A stretch of DNA of 64,000 nt from Planctomycetota bacterium (GCA_026692905.1 JAPLNL010000018.1:62001-126000), one strand, 5' to 3'. Shown: positions 46,387-55,953, counted from the stretch's first letter. Translations and numbers: made by a program. The notes: generated by a model not told the origin, from the sequence alone.

Positions 46387-47430
46387 ATGAAACTTTTAGT
46401 CACCGGCGCATCTGGACTCATCGGTTCCGAAGTCTGCTGTCATTTTGCTATGAAGGGCTGGAAAATCCATGGTGTGGACAACAACCAGCGCGCGGTCTTT
46501 TTCGGCCCGCAGGGAGATACGCGTTGGAATCAATCGCGGCTGCAAAAAGAGATCGTGGGATTCGAGCACCATGAGATCGACATTCGGAACCGAGAAGGCA
46601 TCCTGGAATTGGTTCGAACGATCCGTCCTGACGCGGTGGTTCACACGGCGGCTCAACCGAGTCACGATCGAGCCGCAGCCATTCCATTTGATGATTTTGA
46701 CACGAATGCAGTCGGCACGTTCAACTTGCTCGAAGCCGTTCGCCAAGCTTGCCCCGAGTCCCCATTCGTCCACATGTCGACCAACAAAGTTTATGGCGAC
46801 AGGCCCAATACGATTGCTCTCAAGGAACTCGAAACACGTTGGGACTATGCCGACCCGGCTTATGAGCATGGCATTGCCGAAAGCTTTTCCATCGATCAAT
46901 CCAAACACTCTCTTTTTGGTGCCTCAAAGGTCGCAGCCGACATCGTTGTTCAAGAATACGGTCGCTATTTCAACATGCCCACTTGCTGCCTTCGTGGCGG
47001 CTGCTTGACAGGTCCCAACCATTCCGGGGTAGAACTGCATGGCTTCCTGAGTTACTTAGTGAAGTGCAATTTGGAGCAACGTGAGTATCGCGTCTTTGGC
47101 TACAAAGGAAAGCAAGTGCGAGATAATATCCACTCTGAGGACGTTGCCAAGTTCATGGCGGCATTCATAGCAACACCTCGTTGCGCCGAAGTTTACAATC
47201 TCGGAGGGGGCAAGGAAAACAGTTGCTCCATACTGGAAGCCTTCCGAATCGCGGAGTCGTTCACCGGTAAAGCTCAAAAGTTCACTTATGTCGATGAGAA
47301 TCGCATTGGTGACCATATTTGCTATTACAGCGATCTTCGGAAAATGCGAGAACACTACCCAGGTTGGGATATCACGCATTCGCTTTCCAGCACGATTGGC
47401 CAAATCGTCGCCGCTTGGAAGACTCGCTGA
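46387..47430 (+). CDS. NAD-dependent epimerase, CDP-paratose 2-epimerase-like
   Basis: The 347-residue extended SDR begins [20 protein letters not shown], with the NAD-binding TGxxGxxG motif. It contains [29 protein letters not shown] and [19 protein letters not shown], a combination typical of the CDP-paratose/tyvelose 2-epimerase group acting on nucleotide sugars. The usual YxxxK catalytic tyrosine is phenylalanine here ([10 protein letters not shown]), a feature I associate with this planctomycete/cyanobacterial-type subgroup. The exact sugar is unknown; a role in cell-surface glycan synthesis is inferred. It is a single gene, followed by the repeat copy B. Confidence 0.75.
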   Translation: MKLLVTGASGLIGSEVCCHFAMKGWKIHGVDNNQRAVFFGPQGDTRWNQSRLQKEIVGFEHHEIDIRNREGILELVRTIRPDAVVHTAAQPSHDRAAAIPFDDFDTNAVGTFNLLEAVRQACPESPFVHMSTNKVYGDRPNTIALKELETRWDYADPAYEHGIAESFSIDQSKHSLFGASKVAADIVVQEYGRYFNMPTCCLRGGCLTGPNHSGVELHGFLSYLVKCNLEQREYRVFGYKGKQVRDNIHSEDVAKFMAAFIATPRCAEVYNLGGGKENSCSILEAFRIAESFTGKAQKFTYVDENRIGDHICYYSDLRKMREHYPGWDITHSLSSTIGQIVAAWKTR

Positions 47431-47490
47431 AACAAACCAATAGCCTTCGGCCGATGGCCAAATAGCACAGTTCCACTGGGCTATAACCCC

Positions 47491-47660
47491 GGTTTGTTTT
47501 ACAGGGATTGAAAGTCACCCATCCTCGGGGAGGTCGGGCCTTCGGCCCGGGGAGGGCGAACTGACTTTTGCAATCGTTGTTGGCACTTCACCCTCCCCTC
47601 GCTACGCTCGACCCGCCCAGCGGGAGGGTGTCTAGACCGGTCTCTCTCCCCTGAAGGCTA
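47491..47660 (+). repeat. Dispersed ~170-base repeat, copy B
   Basis: Nearly the same sequence as 12410-12581, in the same orientation, with a few substitutions and single-base gaps. It includes the CGGGCC-TTC-GGCCCG hairpin and the GCCCAGCGGGAGGG palindrome. It lies in the 458-base convergent gap 47431-47888. Confidence 0.8.
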
Positions 47661-47734
47661 CAAGGGGCGAGGGAAGCCTCACCCCACCGCTGTAAACATG
47701 TTTCCAACAAGTTTACCTAAGCAATTCATTGCTC

Positions 47735-47795
47735 GGGAGGGTGAGGCTCCTGCCGAACCTTTGGACCGTTGGCTCGGCAGGAGCCTCGCCCTCCC
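47735..47795. repeat. 22-base inverted repeat of the GAGGCTCCTGCCGA family
   Basis: Arms at 47735-47756 and 47774-47795 pair with a single mismatch around a 17-base loop. The same theme (GGGAGCCTCGCCCTCCC) recurs at 57363-57379 within another repeat. No coding potential; the short ORF here is an artefact of the palindrome. Confidence 0.7.
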
Positions 47796-47888
47796 CAAGG
47801 TTTTCAATGAAATTTACTTTGCAAAGATGTTTACACATCTTTACCCAGATTCAAGGATCTGGGTAAAGATGAGCCCGTAATGCCCTGG

Positions 47889-48962
47889 CTATCGCTCTTT
47901 TTGGATGATTTGAATTTGCGTTTTGGTTTCGGAGAGCAAGTACTCCCAATCCAATGCTGGTCCTGGATCGGTTTTGTTTTCTTGCACGTGATAGTGGCCG
48001 AGGATACCGCTAAACGATGCCCATTGTTCGTTGGTCAATGTCCTATCGATAACCTTGCCGTCGGGGCCTCTTGGGGCGTCCGGCTTGAGGGCAGGGAACA
48101 CGTCGCACAGCGCGGCCGATAGTTTAATTAGCGAATCGTATTGCTGAGGTGTGTAGTCGTATTGTTGGTACTGCTTGCCGCGAATGGAGCCAACGATGGG
48201 CTCGTTTCTTCTTGGCCGAAGCATTTTGTCGGCCAAGGCTTCTTGACCTCGAACCGTCTTGGGGAAGATCAAGTATGTTTGGTCATGTGCGTCTTTCTTG
48301 TACCATTGCGAGAGAGTTTGAGACCGATCATCGATTGGGTAAGCGCCGATGTTTGCAATTTCGATTCCGATGCTGCGGTCGTTGCTCTTGGTCGCATGCC
48401 AAGCTCGTTCCTTGACGTCGAGGGTTTGGTAAATGGTTCCGTCCACATCCAGCATGAAGTGGACGCTTAGGCCTCGTCGGTCATGCAAAACAGCAAAGCA
48501 CTGAGCGCTCGTGCCGCAAACGTCAAAGTGCAAGACAAACTGATCGATTTTGTCCTTCACTAAGTCCAAGCTCCAGCCGCCACCTCGGATTTGTTCTGTT
48601 TGCTCCGGTGTAAAATGTTGTTCCACGGAACTCTCGAATCGGAGCCCATAACGATCCGGGCTCGTTTCTTGCGGCTTGGTCACAAAATCGATTTTTCCCG
48701 CTTGCATTCCCTCTACGGTAGATTTCCATTTTCGTTCGGCGAAAGGGGCAAATCGCCGGTCGGTTCGATACGCATCGAAACCACCAACATCGAGCCACAG
48801 TTTGACGGGAGCTCCAATTCGGTACAGTTGGCCACAAACCATGATCTCGTCGCCAAAGCGTTTCTGCATCCCAAGAGTAGACTGTGCGAAAACCGTTCCG
48901 TGGCTGAGGCATAGGAGTTGGCCAAGGACGCCAAGTACGAGCACATACGTTGATTTGATCAT
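47889..48962 (-). CDS. Secreted N-acetylmuramoyl-L-alanine amidase (Amidase_2)
   Basis: The 357-residue protein has a signal peptide (STYVLVLGVLGQLLCLSHG, cut near FAQ) and an Amidase_2 (PGRP-like) zinc hydrolase domain. Likely zinc ligands are His in QFVLHFDVC, His in ERAWHATKSNDRSIGIEIAN and His in ILGHYHVQENKTDPGPALDW. The family cleaves the lactyl bond between muramic acid and the peptide in peptidoglycan. ATG 48962 is preferred over the upstream in-frame ATG at 48980. It is a single gene, convergent with the epimerase. An alternative substrate is possible. Confidence 0.87.
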   Translation of the reverse strand: MIKSTYVLVLGVLGQLLCLSHGTVFAQSTLGMQKRFGDEIMVCGQLYRIGAPVKLWLDVGGFDAYRTDRRFAPFAERKWKSTVEGMQAGKIDFVTKPQETSPDRYGLRFESSVEQHFTPEQTEQIRGGGWSLDLVKDKIDQFVLHFDVCGTSAQCFAVLHDRRGLSVHFMLDVDGTIYQTLDVKERAWHATKSNDRSIGIEIANIGAYPIDDRSQTLSQWYKKDAHDQTYLIFPKTVRGQEALADKMLRPRRNEPIVGSIRGKQYQQYDYTPQQYDSLIKLSAALCDVFPALKPDAPRGPDGKVIDRTLTNEQWASFSGILGHYHVQENKTDPGPALDWEYLLSETKTQIQIIQKER

Positions 48963-49180
48963 GGTTAGGTCTGTTTCCAAAAATGTATCTAGCGACAGTC
49001 GCGAAGAGACCGTTTAGTGGTCAAAAACTTAAACTTCCACAGGGTAAACCCGAGGGATTATTTGGGCAAGCCGATAGCACCGGAGGTGACACTAAGCGAC
49101 CGAAACCCTTGACGAGTTTCGCTGCAAAATACTTCACAGCGTAGCTAAGGTGTGCAGCGAGGAATATCGATGAAACACAC

Positions 49181-51244
49181 CTATATCTTCATGGGTGCTT
49201 GACACGTGCCGTCGCTGCATTGATACAAAACGACTGAGGCACCCTGGAGGTTCTCGCGTCCCTCGGCAAGTCCAAAAAGACGTGTGCTTGAAAGCGAATT
49301 GTCGCCGCTATCGAGAAGGATGCTTAGCACGATGAGTGTTCTCGGCCTCAGTTCTGCGAACGCATGTTCGAGAGCCCGACGTCTACCGTCAGCGGTACGC
49401 GTTACGTATACCATTTCAGTGCTCGGCCCTAATAAATGATCCAGCGCGATCAGCATTTGGCAGACCGAGCCCGGGGAATGATGCATCAGATAGGACGCTT
49501 GTTCGATCGTTTCTTCTGCGAGTTGTTTCATTCTGGCATCGCCGGTCAAGCGAGCCAGTTTGACCAGGGCTGTCGCGGCCATCGCATTTCCGCTTGGTAC
49601 GCTTCCATCGTGCTGATCTTTGTAGCGAGTGATCAAAGCCTCGCTGTCCGAAGCAGTAAAGAAAAAACCTCCTTGAACATCGTGGAAATGATCGTCCATT
49701 ATTTTGACGAGTGAACAGGCTCGATCGATGTGCTTTGCATCACCAGAGCACTCAAACAGAGTGACAAGAGCGTCCGCGAGGTAGCTGTAATCCTCTAAAA
49801 AGCCGTCAATTTCCGAAGTGCCATTCCGCCAAGCGTGATACAGACGGCAATCTGGTTTGGTCATCGATGCATGGATGAAATTGGCAGCAGACTCCGCTGC
49901 CTCGAGATACCGAGGAACGGCAAAAGCAGCCCCTGCTTTGGCCATGGCGCTGATCATCAGCGCATTCCAGGAACAGAGAACTTTGTCGTCCAGGCCGGGC
50001 CAGATGCGATTTCCGCGAACTGCGAGTAGTCTCTTCTTGTCGAGCTCTAGCTCCTGTTGAAGGCCATCGAGGGACACCCCAATTCGTTTTGCGATCGATG
50101 CCAGCGGCTCAGGATGGTGAAGAATATTCTTACCTTCAAAATTGCCACCAAAGGTTACTCCGAATGCTTCGCAGAAGCGATCGCCGCGTTCCATTCCGAG
50201 AATGTCGAGAATCTCTTCTCTCGACCAGACGTAGAACTTCCCTTCGACTCCTTCGCTGTCTGCATCGCGAGTGCAATAGAAACCACCTTGCTCATCCGTC
50301 AAATCAGCCAACACGTAGTCAAGCGTTTCACAGACGACCTGTCGGTAGCGGGGATTGCCCGTGAGTAGAAACCCGTCTAGGTAAGCCATCGCAAGCAGCG
50401 CGTTGTCGTACAACATCTTCTCAAAGTGCGGAACCAGCCATTTTTCGTCAACACTGTAGCGTGCGAATCCGCCACCCAAGTGATCGTAAATTCCTCCATC
50501 GGCCATACTGTCGAGTGTTTTCGAGATGACATGAAGACGCTGCTCGGTGGGACGCCGCGTCTGGAGTTGGATAAGCAGACGGATGTCCATCGCGTGTGGA
50601 AACTTGGGGGCACCACCGAAGCCCCCATAGTTCGCATCAAAGACTTCGATCAGCCACTTGTCCGCATTCCAAAGTATTGATTCGTCAATCGCGATTTCAT
50701 GGTCAGACTGGGTGCTGGATTCGGAAGGTTTTTGCTTGAACTTGCTCGCTGCTCGCAAATTTTCGGTGATGTCGTCGCTTTGTTTGAGGAGGCTTTCCCG
50801 TTTGTTCTTCCAAGCGTCGACGATCGCTTGGAGTACATCCAAGAAGCCAGGTCGTCCCCAACGCCGTTCCGGTGGCCAATATGTCCCACCATAAAAGGGC
50901 TTCATGTCTGGCGTCAGGAAAACACTCATCGGCCAACCACCTGAACCGGTCAGCATCTGCACGGTCTGCATGTAAATGTGATCCAAATCCGGCCGCTGCT
51001 CTCGATCGACTTTGATGGAGACAAAATGCTCATTCAGGTAAGCTGCAATCGTCTGGTTTTCGAAACTCTCGTGCTCCATCACGTGACACCAATGACAAGC
51101 CGCATAACCGATCGAAAGAAAAATCGGTCTGCTTTCGAGTCGAGCCTTTTCAAGAGCCTCGTTTCCCCAAGGGTGCCATTGAACAGGGTTGTTTTGGTGT
51201 TGAAGCAAATAGGGGCTCGTGGAGCCAGCAAGCTTGTTCGGCAT
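49181..51244 (-). CDS. DUF255 thioredoxin-domain protein (YyaL/SSP411 family)
   Basis: The 687-residue protein starts with a thioredoxin-like DUF255 domain: LAGSTSPYLLQHQNNPVQWHPW, IFLSIGYAACHWCHVMEHES with the CxxC pair, and TGSGGWPMSVFLTPD. The rest is an (alpha/alpha)6 barrel related to N-acylglucosamine 2-epimerases and glycoside hydrolases (YDHLGGGFARYSVD, HFEKMLYDNALLAMAYLDG, LCSWNALMISAMAKAG). The physiological role of the family is not settled. ATG 51244 lies two bases after the stop of the sigma factor gene, so it is the last gene of the kinase/sigma operon. Confidence 0.9.
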   Translation of the reverse strand: MPNKLAGSTSPYLLQHQNNPVQWHPWGNEALEKARLESRPIFLSIGYAACHWCHVMEHESFENQTIAAYLNEHFVSIKVDREQRPDLDHIYMQTVQMLTGSGGWPMSVFLTPDMKPFYGGTYWPPERRWGRPGFLDVLQAIVDAWKNKRESLLKQSDDITENLRAASKFKQKPSESSTQSDHEIAIDESILWNADKWLIEVFDANYGGFGGAPKFPHAMDIRLLIQLQTRRPTEQRLHVISKTLDSMADGGIYDHLGGGFARYSVDEKWLVPHFEKMLYDNALLAMAYLDGFLLTGNPRYRQVVCETLDYVLADLTDEQGGFYCTRDADSEGVEGKFYVWSREEILDILGMERGDRFCEAFGVTFGGNFEGKNILHHPEPLASIAKRIGVSLDGLQQELELDKKRLLAVRGNRIWPGLDDKVLCSWNALMISAMAKAGAAFAVPRYLEAAESAANFIHASMTKPDCRLYHAWRNGTSEIDGFLEDYSYLADALVTLFECSGDAKHIDRACSLVKIMDDHFHDVQGGFFFTASDSEALITRYKDQHDGSVPSGNAMAATALVKLARLTGDARMKQLAEETIEQASYLMHHSPGSVCQMLIALDHLLGPSTEMVYVTRTADGRRRALEHAFAELRPRTLIVLSILLDSGDNSLSSTRLFGLAEGRENLQGASVVLYQCSDGTCQAPMKI

Positions 51245-51246
51245 TG

Positions 51247-51894
51247 TTAACCCAACTCGGGAAACGACTCGCGGCCAGCGATTCGGCTGATGAGCGTTTT
51301 GGAACGAAGGAGGAAATCGGACTTGTAGTTTGCGACTTGTTGTTCTGTGATGCCAAGCAACTCGGAGGTCTCTTTGTTGCTCATTCCGGCGACAAAGAGC
51401 AGTTCGATGCACATCAATTTGAGCCAGTCCGATTTGGCTTGCCATTTGCCGATTTGGTCTTTCAATGCTTCCACCAAAGCCAGTTCCTCGGTGTCACGAC
51501 GTTCGACCGATTGAGCGAGACTGCTGACTGCCCGATGGGCACCAGGAACCTGTTGTGCACCATCACTGGAATCGTCACCAGTGTAAAACGCCATGGTATG
51601 GCGACGTCCCTCGCGACGCAGATGGTCTGTGAGTTTGTACGCTGCGATCGAGAACAAATAGCTTTCCAGAGGCCGCTGGCAATCGAAATTCGGCAAACTG
51701 TTCAAGAACCCAACAAAGGTTTCTTGAACGATGTCCTCCGCGTGAGAACGATCGATGAGTCGTGAGCCCACGTAGGCCAAAAGACGACCTTCGAAACGGT
51801 CGATCAGTTGCTGCCAAGCGTCCGTGTTGCCCGCCCGAATATTATCGACAAGAAGTTTTTCGGGTGAATTTTGGTTGGAGGAATCTTCTCTCAT
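51247..51894 (-). CDS. ECF-type RNA polymerase sigma factor (sigma-70 family)
   Basis: The 215-residue sigma factor has region 2 (LIDRFEGRLLAYVGSRLID, AEDIVQETFVGFLNSLPNF, LESYLFSIAAYKLTDHLRR) and region 4 (IELLFVAGMSNKETSELLG then a helix-turn-helix ITEQQVANYKSDFLLRSK). Between them is an unusually long linker of about 50 residues. It overlaps the upstream membrane-protein gene by four bases and precedes the DUF255 gene by two. The genes are therefore translationally coupled, and the upstream membrane protein is a candidate regulator of this sigma factor. Confidence 0.88.
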   Translation of the reverse strand: MREDSSNQNSPEKLLVDNIRAGNTDAWQQLIDRFEGRLLAYVGSRLIDRSHAEDIVQETFVGFLNSLPNFDCQRPLESYLFSIAAYKLTDHLRREGRRHTMAFYTGDDSSDGAQQVPGAHRAVSSLAQSVERRDTEELALVEALKDQIGKWQAKSDWLKLMCIELLFVAGMSNKETSELLGITEQQVANYKSDFLLRSKTLISRIAGRESFPELG

Positions 51895-52907
51895 CCCTTG
51901 AGTTTAGCTTTTTCGCGGCGAGCTAACAGCCCAACTGCCCCAGACAGGAGCGTTATCGCACACACCCCCAAACCACCGAAAATCCCAACTTTTCTAGTGC
52001 GTTGTTCCCTCACGGTCTGTTTTTCCCACTCGCGAATTTTGGTGAGTTGCTCCGACGAAATGTGAAGCCCGATCCATAACTGATGGTAGTTGCCAGCGGG
52101 GCGATCTTGGATGTTGTCGAAAACTTGGCCCTTCTTGACCCAATATTTTTCAACGTATTCCTGGGTTAACTCAGGCAGCCTGAGAGCTTCGGCGAATTGC
52201 AAAACGTGTTTATCCAAATAGTCTCGAACTTCGGACATCATTCTGGTTTTCAAATCCTCTCGGCACTGTTCCAGGTCGGACATGAGTGTGCTACTAATCG
52301 CAAAGCTATGATCTTCTCCAGGGACCAGGGCGCTATGTTCCTCCCCAAGAACCAGGCCGTTTTTGACCCACTCAGGAGTGCTCCCATTCAAAACAGGGAT
52401 CGGCATCGTATCAATGTATTTCCCCGCGGCTTCTACTGAAGAAATGCCACCCGCAACGGAATCGAAGGACTCACTGCCATCGACCTCCGCTTTCGCTGGA
52501 GCGGGTATGTTTGGGATTGCTGGTGGAGAAGGTATTGATGAGCTTGGCTGTTCCTGCGTCGATTTCGGCATGGCACGCACCAAAGGCGACGCCTTGGCCG
52601 CTGCTTGGACAGCTTCGTTGTGCCTTGCATCGATCTTTTCGATTTCGACCTTTATCTTTTCGATTGCCAAATACGCATCGTCGAGTCTCTTGAAAAGCGA
52701 TGAGATGGTATTACCTTTTTGTGCGGATTCGACCTCTTGCTTTGCATCGCCATCGACTTTTGCATCTTCAACATGCTTCGCGCCGTTATCCTGTTCCACC
52801 AGGGGATTCGGCGGAGCGAATGTCTCTTCGGATTGAGCAACTGCGATTGCGGCAAGAACAATCATTGCGGTCAGTTGCAAAATGACGATCGAAAGGGTAG
52901 TACGCAT
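51891..52907 (-). CDS. Single-pass membrane protein, possible sigma regulator
   Basis: I do not recognise a family. The 338-residue protein has an N-terminal signal/anchor (VILQLTAMIVLAAIAVAQ), a charged helical region (YLAIEKIKVEIEKIDARHNE), a Pro/Ser-rich stretch near residues 130-160, and a second hydrophobic segment near the C-terminus (IFGGLGVCAITLLSGAVGLL) followed by a short basic tail. Topology is thus exported middle with both ends close to the membrane. It lies between a kinase and an ECF sigma gene, overlapping the latter by four bases. An anti-sigma or sensor role is a guess from position. ATG 52907 is preferred; in-frame upstream ATGs lie in the gap to the kinase. Confidence 0.65.
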   Translation of the reverse strand: MRTTLSIVILQLTAMIVLAAIAVAQSEETFAPPNPLVEQDNGAKHVEDAKVDGDAKQEVESAQKGNTISSLFKRLDDAYLAIEKIKVEIEKIDARHNEAVQAAAKASPLVRAMPKSTQEQPSSSIPSPPAIPNIPAPAKAEVDGSESFDSVAGGISSVEAAGKYIDTMPIPVLNGSTPEWVKNGLVLGEEHSALVPGEDHSFAISSTLMSDLEQCREDLKTRMMSEVRDYLDKHVLQFAEALRLPELTQEYVEKYWVKKGQVFDNIQDRPAGNYHQLWIGLHISSEQLTKIREWEKQTVREQRTRKVGIFGGLGVCAITLLSGAVGLLARREKAKLKG

Positions 52908-53001
52908 GATGTTCTCAATTCCGGTTCGTTTTTGAATTACCATTCGACTGCGGCCAAACGCTCTGTAAGTGTGGTTCGCTTCGTACGCATTACCCGCCAG
53001 C

Positions 53002-55083
53002 TTATGCAATCTGTTGGTTCTGTTTGAAATCCATCCAAGGCGATGACATTTGCAAAGAGAAAGATGTGACACCAGCCAGGATAAAGCACCATGGGGCAGG
53101 GAAGTAGAAAAAGCCTTGCACTAAAGCCGCCATCGCAACGCTCCAGGCAATGGACCAAGCGCTGAAGCGACTCTTGCGAAGGATATCCGACTGTCGCCAC
53201 CATCGAACCATCCACATCAGCGAACCGAAGTAAGCGATATGACCGGCCAGAAGAGGCATTGAGTTTTGGTCGTAAAATCCTTTCCAGCTCTTATTCCAAA
53301 GGACATTGCCATCATTGATCACTACGAAGTTCTGGCTGGTTGCAATGTCGGACCATGGAACCATGAGAAATTCGCTCAGTGAGTAGCTTCCTACTCCAAG
53401 GAGCACACCGGCTGTCAATTGAACAAACCGAAAGACAATTGAGTCCTCGTCTCTTGATTCCCAACGCCGAGCCAAAAACAACATGGTCCACGTCATCGCA
53501 AGTGACATGATACCAACCCAAGTGATGCCGCTGACCAGTGGGCTCGCATTTCCTTCGTATCGTGCCAACGTCAACATACCACCGCATACCGCGAGCACTG
53601 CAGTCACGATTCCAGAGACAGCCCAGCTTCGTGTGTATTCATGACTGCGCGTCCAAAAGCCTTGCTTCTTAAGATCGTTTCGCTTTTCGGCTTGCCAATT
53701 TCTCAGTGCAACTCGATAGGAAAGGGGGGGCGACTTTGGGGGAGCTGGCCGTGCATTCTCATAGTGCACCGTCGGCTGAACGACCGCAGATGAGGTTCGC
53801 ACAGGCTGGTCGTATCGTGCGTATTGTGGTCTCGCCCCAGTTGCATTTGCAGGGATCGGCTTGTTCGCTCCGCCAAGCATGTACCAGACAAAGTAGTAAC
53901 ACGCGTACACACCCAAAAACAAAAACATTATCGGGGCGATCCAAGCCGAATTCATCAGTAGGAAAAGGATCGACACGGCGATCGCAACTCCACGCCCACC
54001 CGGCGGTAGGTTCCGGAAGAAGGTTTGCGCTTCGCCAACGGCTTGATGTATCGCTCGAGCGACGGGTTCCCTGTAGAGACTGTCGGTCATATTGTCACGG
54101 TTTCGGACGTTGCGGTACTTCCAAGGATCTGATTTCCCCTGCACAGGGGGCGAGCCCGCTTCGGTTGCGTCGAAGCTTCCGATCGGCCTAGCGATTGGAA
54201 TCTCGTTGGCCTTGCTAGCAGTTTTCCCGGGTTGCATTATCGGCGGTACATTCACGTCGACAGCATTGGTCACTTTGATCGCCAAGCCACTCGCATCGAG
54301 TCCCCATCCAAGGGCCGTCAGCATTTCTCGGCAATCGCGGAAACGCGAGGTCGGATTTTTGGCCATCGACTTCTGTATCACATATGCAAACGGTTGCTGC
54401 ACCTGGGACAGATCGGGATCGGCAGTCAAGTGTTTTAGAATGATCTCCTGGCTGCTCTCGCCGTCAAAAGGCACGGTTCCGGTCAACAGCTCATAGAGGA
54501 TGATCCCCAATGAGTAGATGTCGATCTCTTTGCCGTACTCCCCTTTGCCGATCTCGGGAGCCATATAGTGAAAGGTTCCGACGCTCTCCGTTTGGCCACC
54601 ACGACGCGACGCGCTTATGTACTTGGAAAGTCCGTAGTCACCGATTTTGATCAAACCGCCGTCGGTAAAAACATTGGCAGGCTTTAAGTCCCGGTGCACG
54701 ATTCCTTGATCGTGAAGGTAGGCGACCCCAGCAGCCAGCTGTGCAAACCACTGCATTGTTTCAGCCGCGGGCATTCCCTGGGGAGCTTTGTCCATCAAGT
54801 CGCGCAGCGAATCGCCATCGATGTATTCCATCACAATCCATCCCTGTTCGATTTTGTCGAACTTGATGTCGTAAATGGCAACTAAGTTTGGATGTCGGAG
54901 ATTTAGGCAATGTCGAACGCCGCGAACTTCGACTTCCAAGTTCTTTTGAATTCGCTTGAGAGCGACTTCCTTGCCCGAGTCACTCTCGGCGAAATAGACT
55001 TCGCCGAAGCCGCCTGAGCCAACGCCGCGTTTGATCTTGTAGCCATCGAGTGGAGTGTCGCCGCTGCCGTATTGGAATTTCAT
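53002..55083 (-). CDS. Ser/Thr protein kinase with C-terminal membrane domain
   Basis: The 693-residue protein has a full kinase domain: GSGGFGEV (22-29), Lys43 in ALKR, HRDLKPAN (130-137), DYG at 149-151 in place of DFG, and GTFHYMAPE. After a disordered region (residues ~290-370) come several transmembrane helices, including VAIAVSILFLLMNSAWIAPI, VSGIVTAVLAVCGGMLTL and LVSGITWVGIMSLAMTWTML. It is therefore a polytopic membrane kinase with no obvious extracellular sensor. ATG 55083 is chosen because the domain starts soon after. It is the first gene of the operon with the membrane protein, ECF sigma factor and DUF255 protein (gap to next start 94 bases). Confidence 0.88.
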   Translation of the reverse strand: MKFQYGSGDTPLDGYKIKRGVGSGGFGEVYFAESDSGKEVALKRIQKNLEVEVRGVRHCLNLRHPNLVAIYDIKFDKIEQGWIVMEYIDGDSLRDLMDKAPQGMPAAETMQWFAQLAAGVAYLHDQGIVHRDLKPANVFTDGGLIKIGDYGLSKYISASRRGGQTESVGTFHYMAPEIGKGEYGKEIDIYSLGIILYELLTGTVPFDGESSQEIILKHLTADPDLSQVQQPFAYVIQKSMAKNPTSRFRDCREMLTALGWGLDASGLAIKVTNAVDVNVPPIMQPGKTASKANEIPIARPIGSFDATEAGSPPVQGKSDPWKYRNVRNRDNMTDSLYREPVARAIHQAVGEAQTFFRNLPPGGRGVAIAVSILFLLMNSAWIAPIMFLFLGVYACYYFVWYMLGGANKPIPANATGARPQYARYDQPVRTSSAVVQPTVHYENARPAPPKSPPLSYRVALRNWQAEKRNDLKKQGFWTRSHEYTRSWAVSGIVTAVLAVCGGMLTLARYEGNASPLVSGITWVGIMSLAMTWTMLFLARRWESRDEDSIVFRFVQLTAGVLLGVGSYSLSEFLMVPWSDIATSQNFVVINDGNVLWNKSWKGFYDQNSMPLLAGHIAYFGSLMWMVRWWRQSDILRKSRFSAWSIAWSVAMAALVQGFFYFPAPWCFILAGVTSFSLQMSSPWMDFKQNQQIA

Positions 55084-55317
55084 CGAAACACCGATGGGTT
55101 CTGATCTGCTGAGTTCGTTGGAATGGTTACCAAGGGGCGAGCCCTCGATAGAATTTATGGCCAAAATTTCTCGTGGTCGGCGTCGAAGCATTGTAAACAT
55201 TATGTTCTCTCGGTCACCCTTTCCGCAAATGCGGACGCGTCTAAATGGCGTGAAACCTTGGAATTGTCTCGTTACTCTGGTATGAGTTTCGTTTAGGCCG
55301 GAATAAACTTGGTAGCA

Positions 55318-55953
55318 TTATTCGAGTGTCATCGAAATTTCATCGCCTCGGATCCTCTGGCCTGGAACCAACGGAAACGGGGCGCGAACCAACTTGCCAT
55401 CGATCTGAATGTTAGCTTGTTCGCTGACTCGACACATCCATTCTTTGCCATTGCGAAACAATACGACCTTGGTTGTCCAGTCGGGACAAACTACGTGCGA
55501 ATTTAATTCGGGGCCCAATACGCAGGATTCTCCCATCAGCAAAGCCGCCGAGAGGAGCGGCTGCCATCGCGTATGCCCAATCAATTCCAATCGGGCAGAA
55601 CCGCTCAATTGCGTGGGCTTCACATAGCGAAGCTCAATACGGGCTCCAAGCGAGATGATCGATCCGTCACAGAGAATGACCGCGCGATCGATTTCGGCTC
55701 CGTTCACTTGGACGCTTTGCAACGGCTGAACCAAATGGTCTTCGCCATGTCTGCGGATCACCGCTGCCCGTCGACTTAGGTCACCGCGTATCGCCAAATC
55801 AACTTGATTGCCTGGAAACGCCTGTCCGATCGTGACTTCGTTTTGATCGCAAATCGCATAGCTTCCCACTCCATCGATCCACAGGATTTTCGGTTGAGGC
55901 ATGACGATTATCGGGGCAGAGGAGGAAACAGGTCTTGAGAGATGGCTCATCAT
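55318..55953 (-). CDS. FHA-like domain protein
   Basis: The 211-residue protein has an N-terminal forkhead-associated-like fold: TIGQAFPGNQVDLAIRGDLSRRAAVIRRHGED followed by VQVNGAEIDRAVIL (each given in part), where SRRAAVIR stands for the SRxHAxI motif with the histidine replaced. A second, similar half follows (CVLGPELNSHVVCPDWTTKVV, IQIDGKLVRAPFPLVPGQRI). It thus looks like two tandem FHA-type domains, one of them degenerate. It lies upstream of the kinase operon on the same strand and may read its phosphorylation. The ATG at 55953 or 55950 is chosen; the upstream open frame runs through repeat DNA. Confidence 0.65.
   Translation of the reverse strand: MMSHLSRPVSSSAPIIVMPQPKILWIDGVGSYAICDQNEVTIGQAFPGNQVDLAIRGDLSRRAAVIRRHGEDHLVQPLQSVQVNGAEIDRAVILCDGSIISLGARIELRYVKPTQLSGSARLELIGHTRWQPLLSAALLMGESCVLGPELNSHVVCPDWTTKVVLFRNGKEWMCRVSEQANIQIDGKLVRAPFPLVPGQRIRGDEISMTLE

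Noticed and set aside
46387-47430. Inactivated epimerase because Tyr is replaced by Phe in LFGASK
   Set aside because: The same Phe is, as far as I know, normal in this subgroup of CDP-paratose-epimerase-like proteins, so loss of activity is not implied.
47698-47880. 60-codon ORF after the epimerase gene
   Set aside because: Its sequence is an inverted repeat, and the encoded Glu-Ala-Pro-Ala-Glu pattern is the translation of the palindrome.
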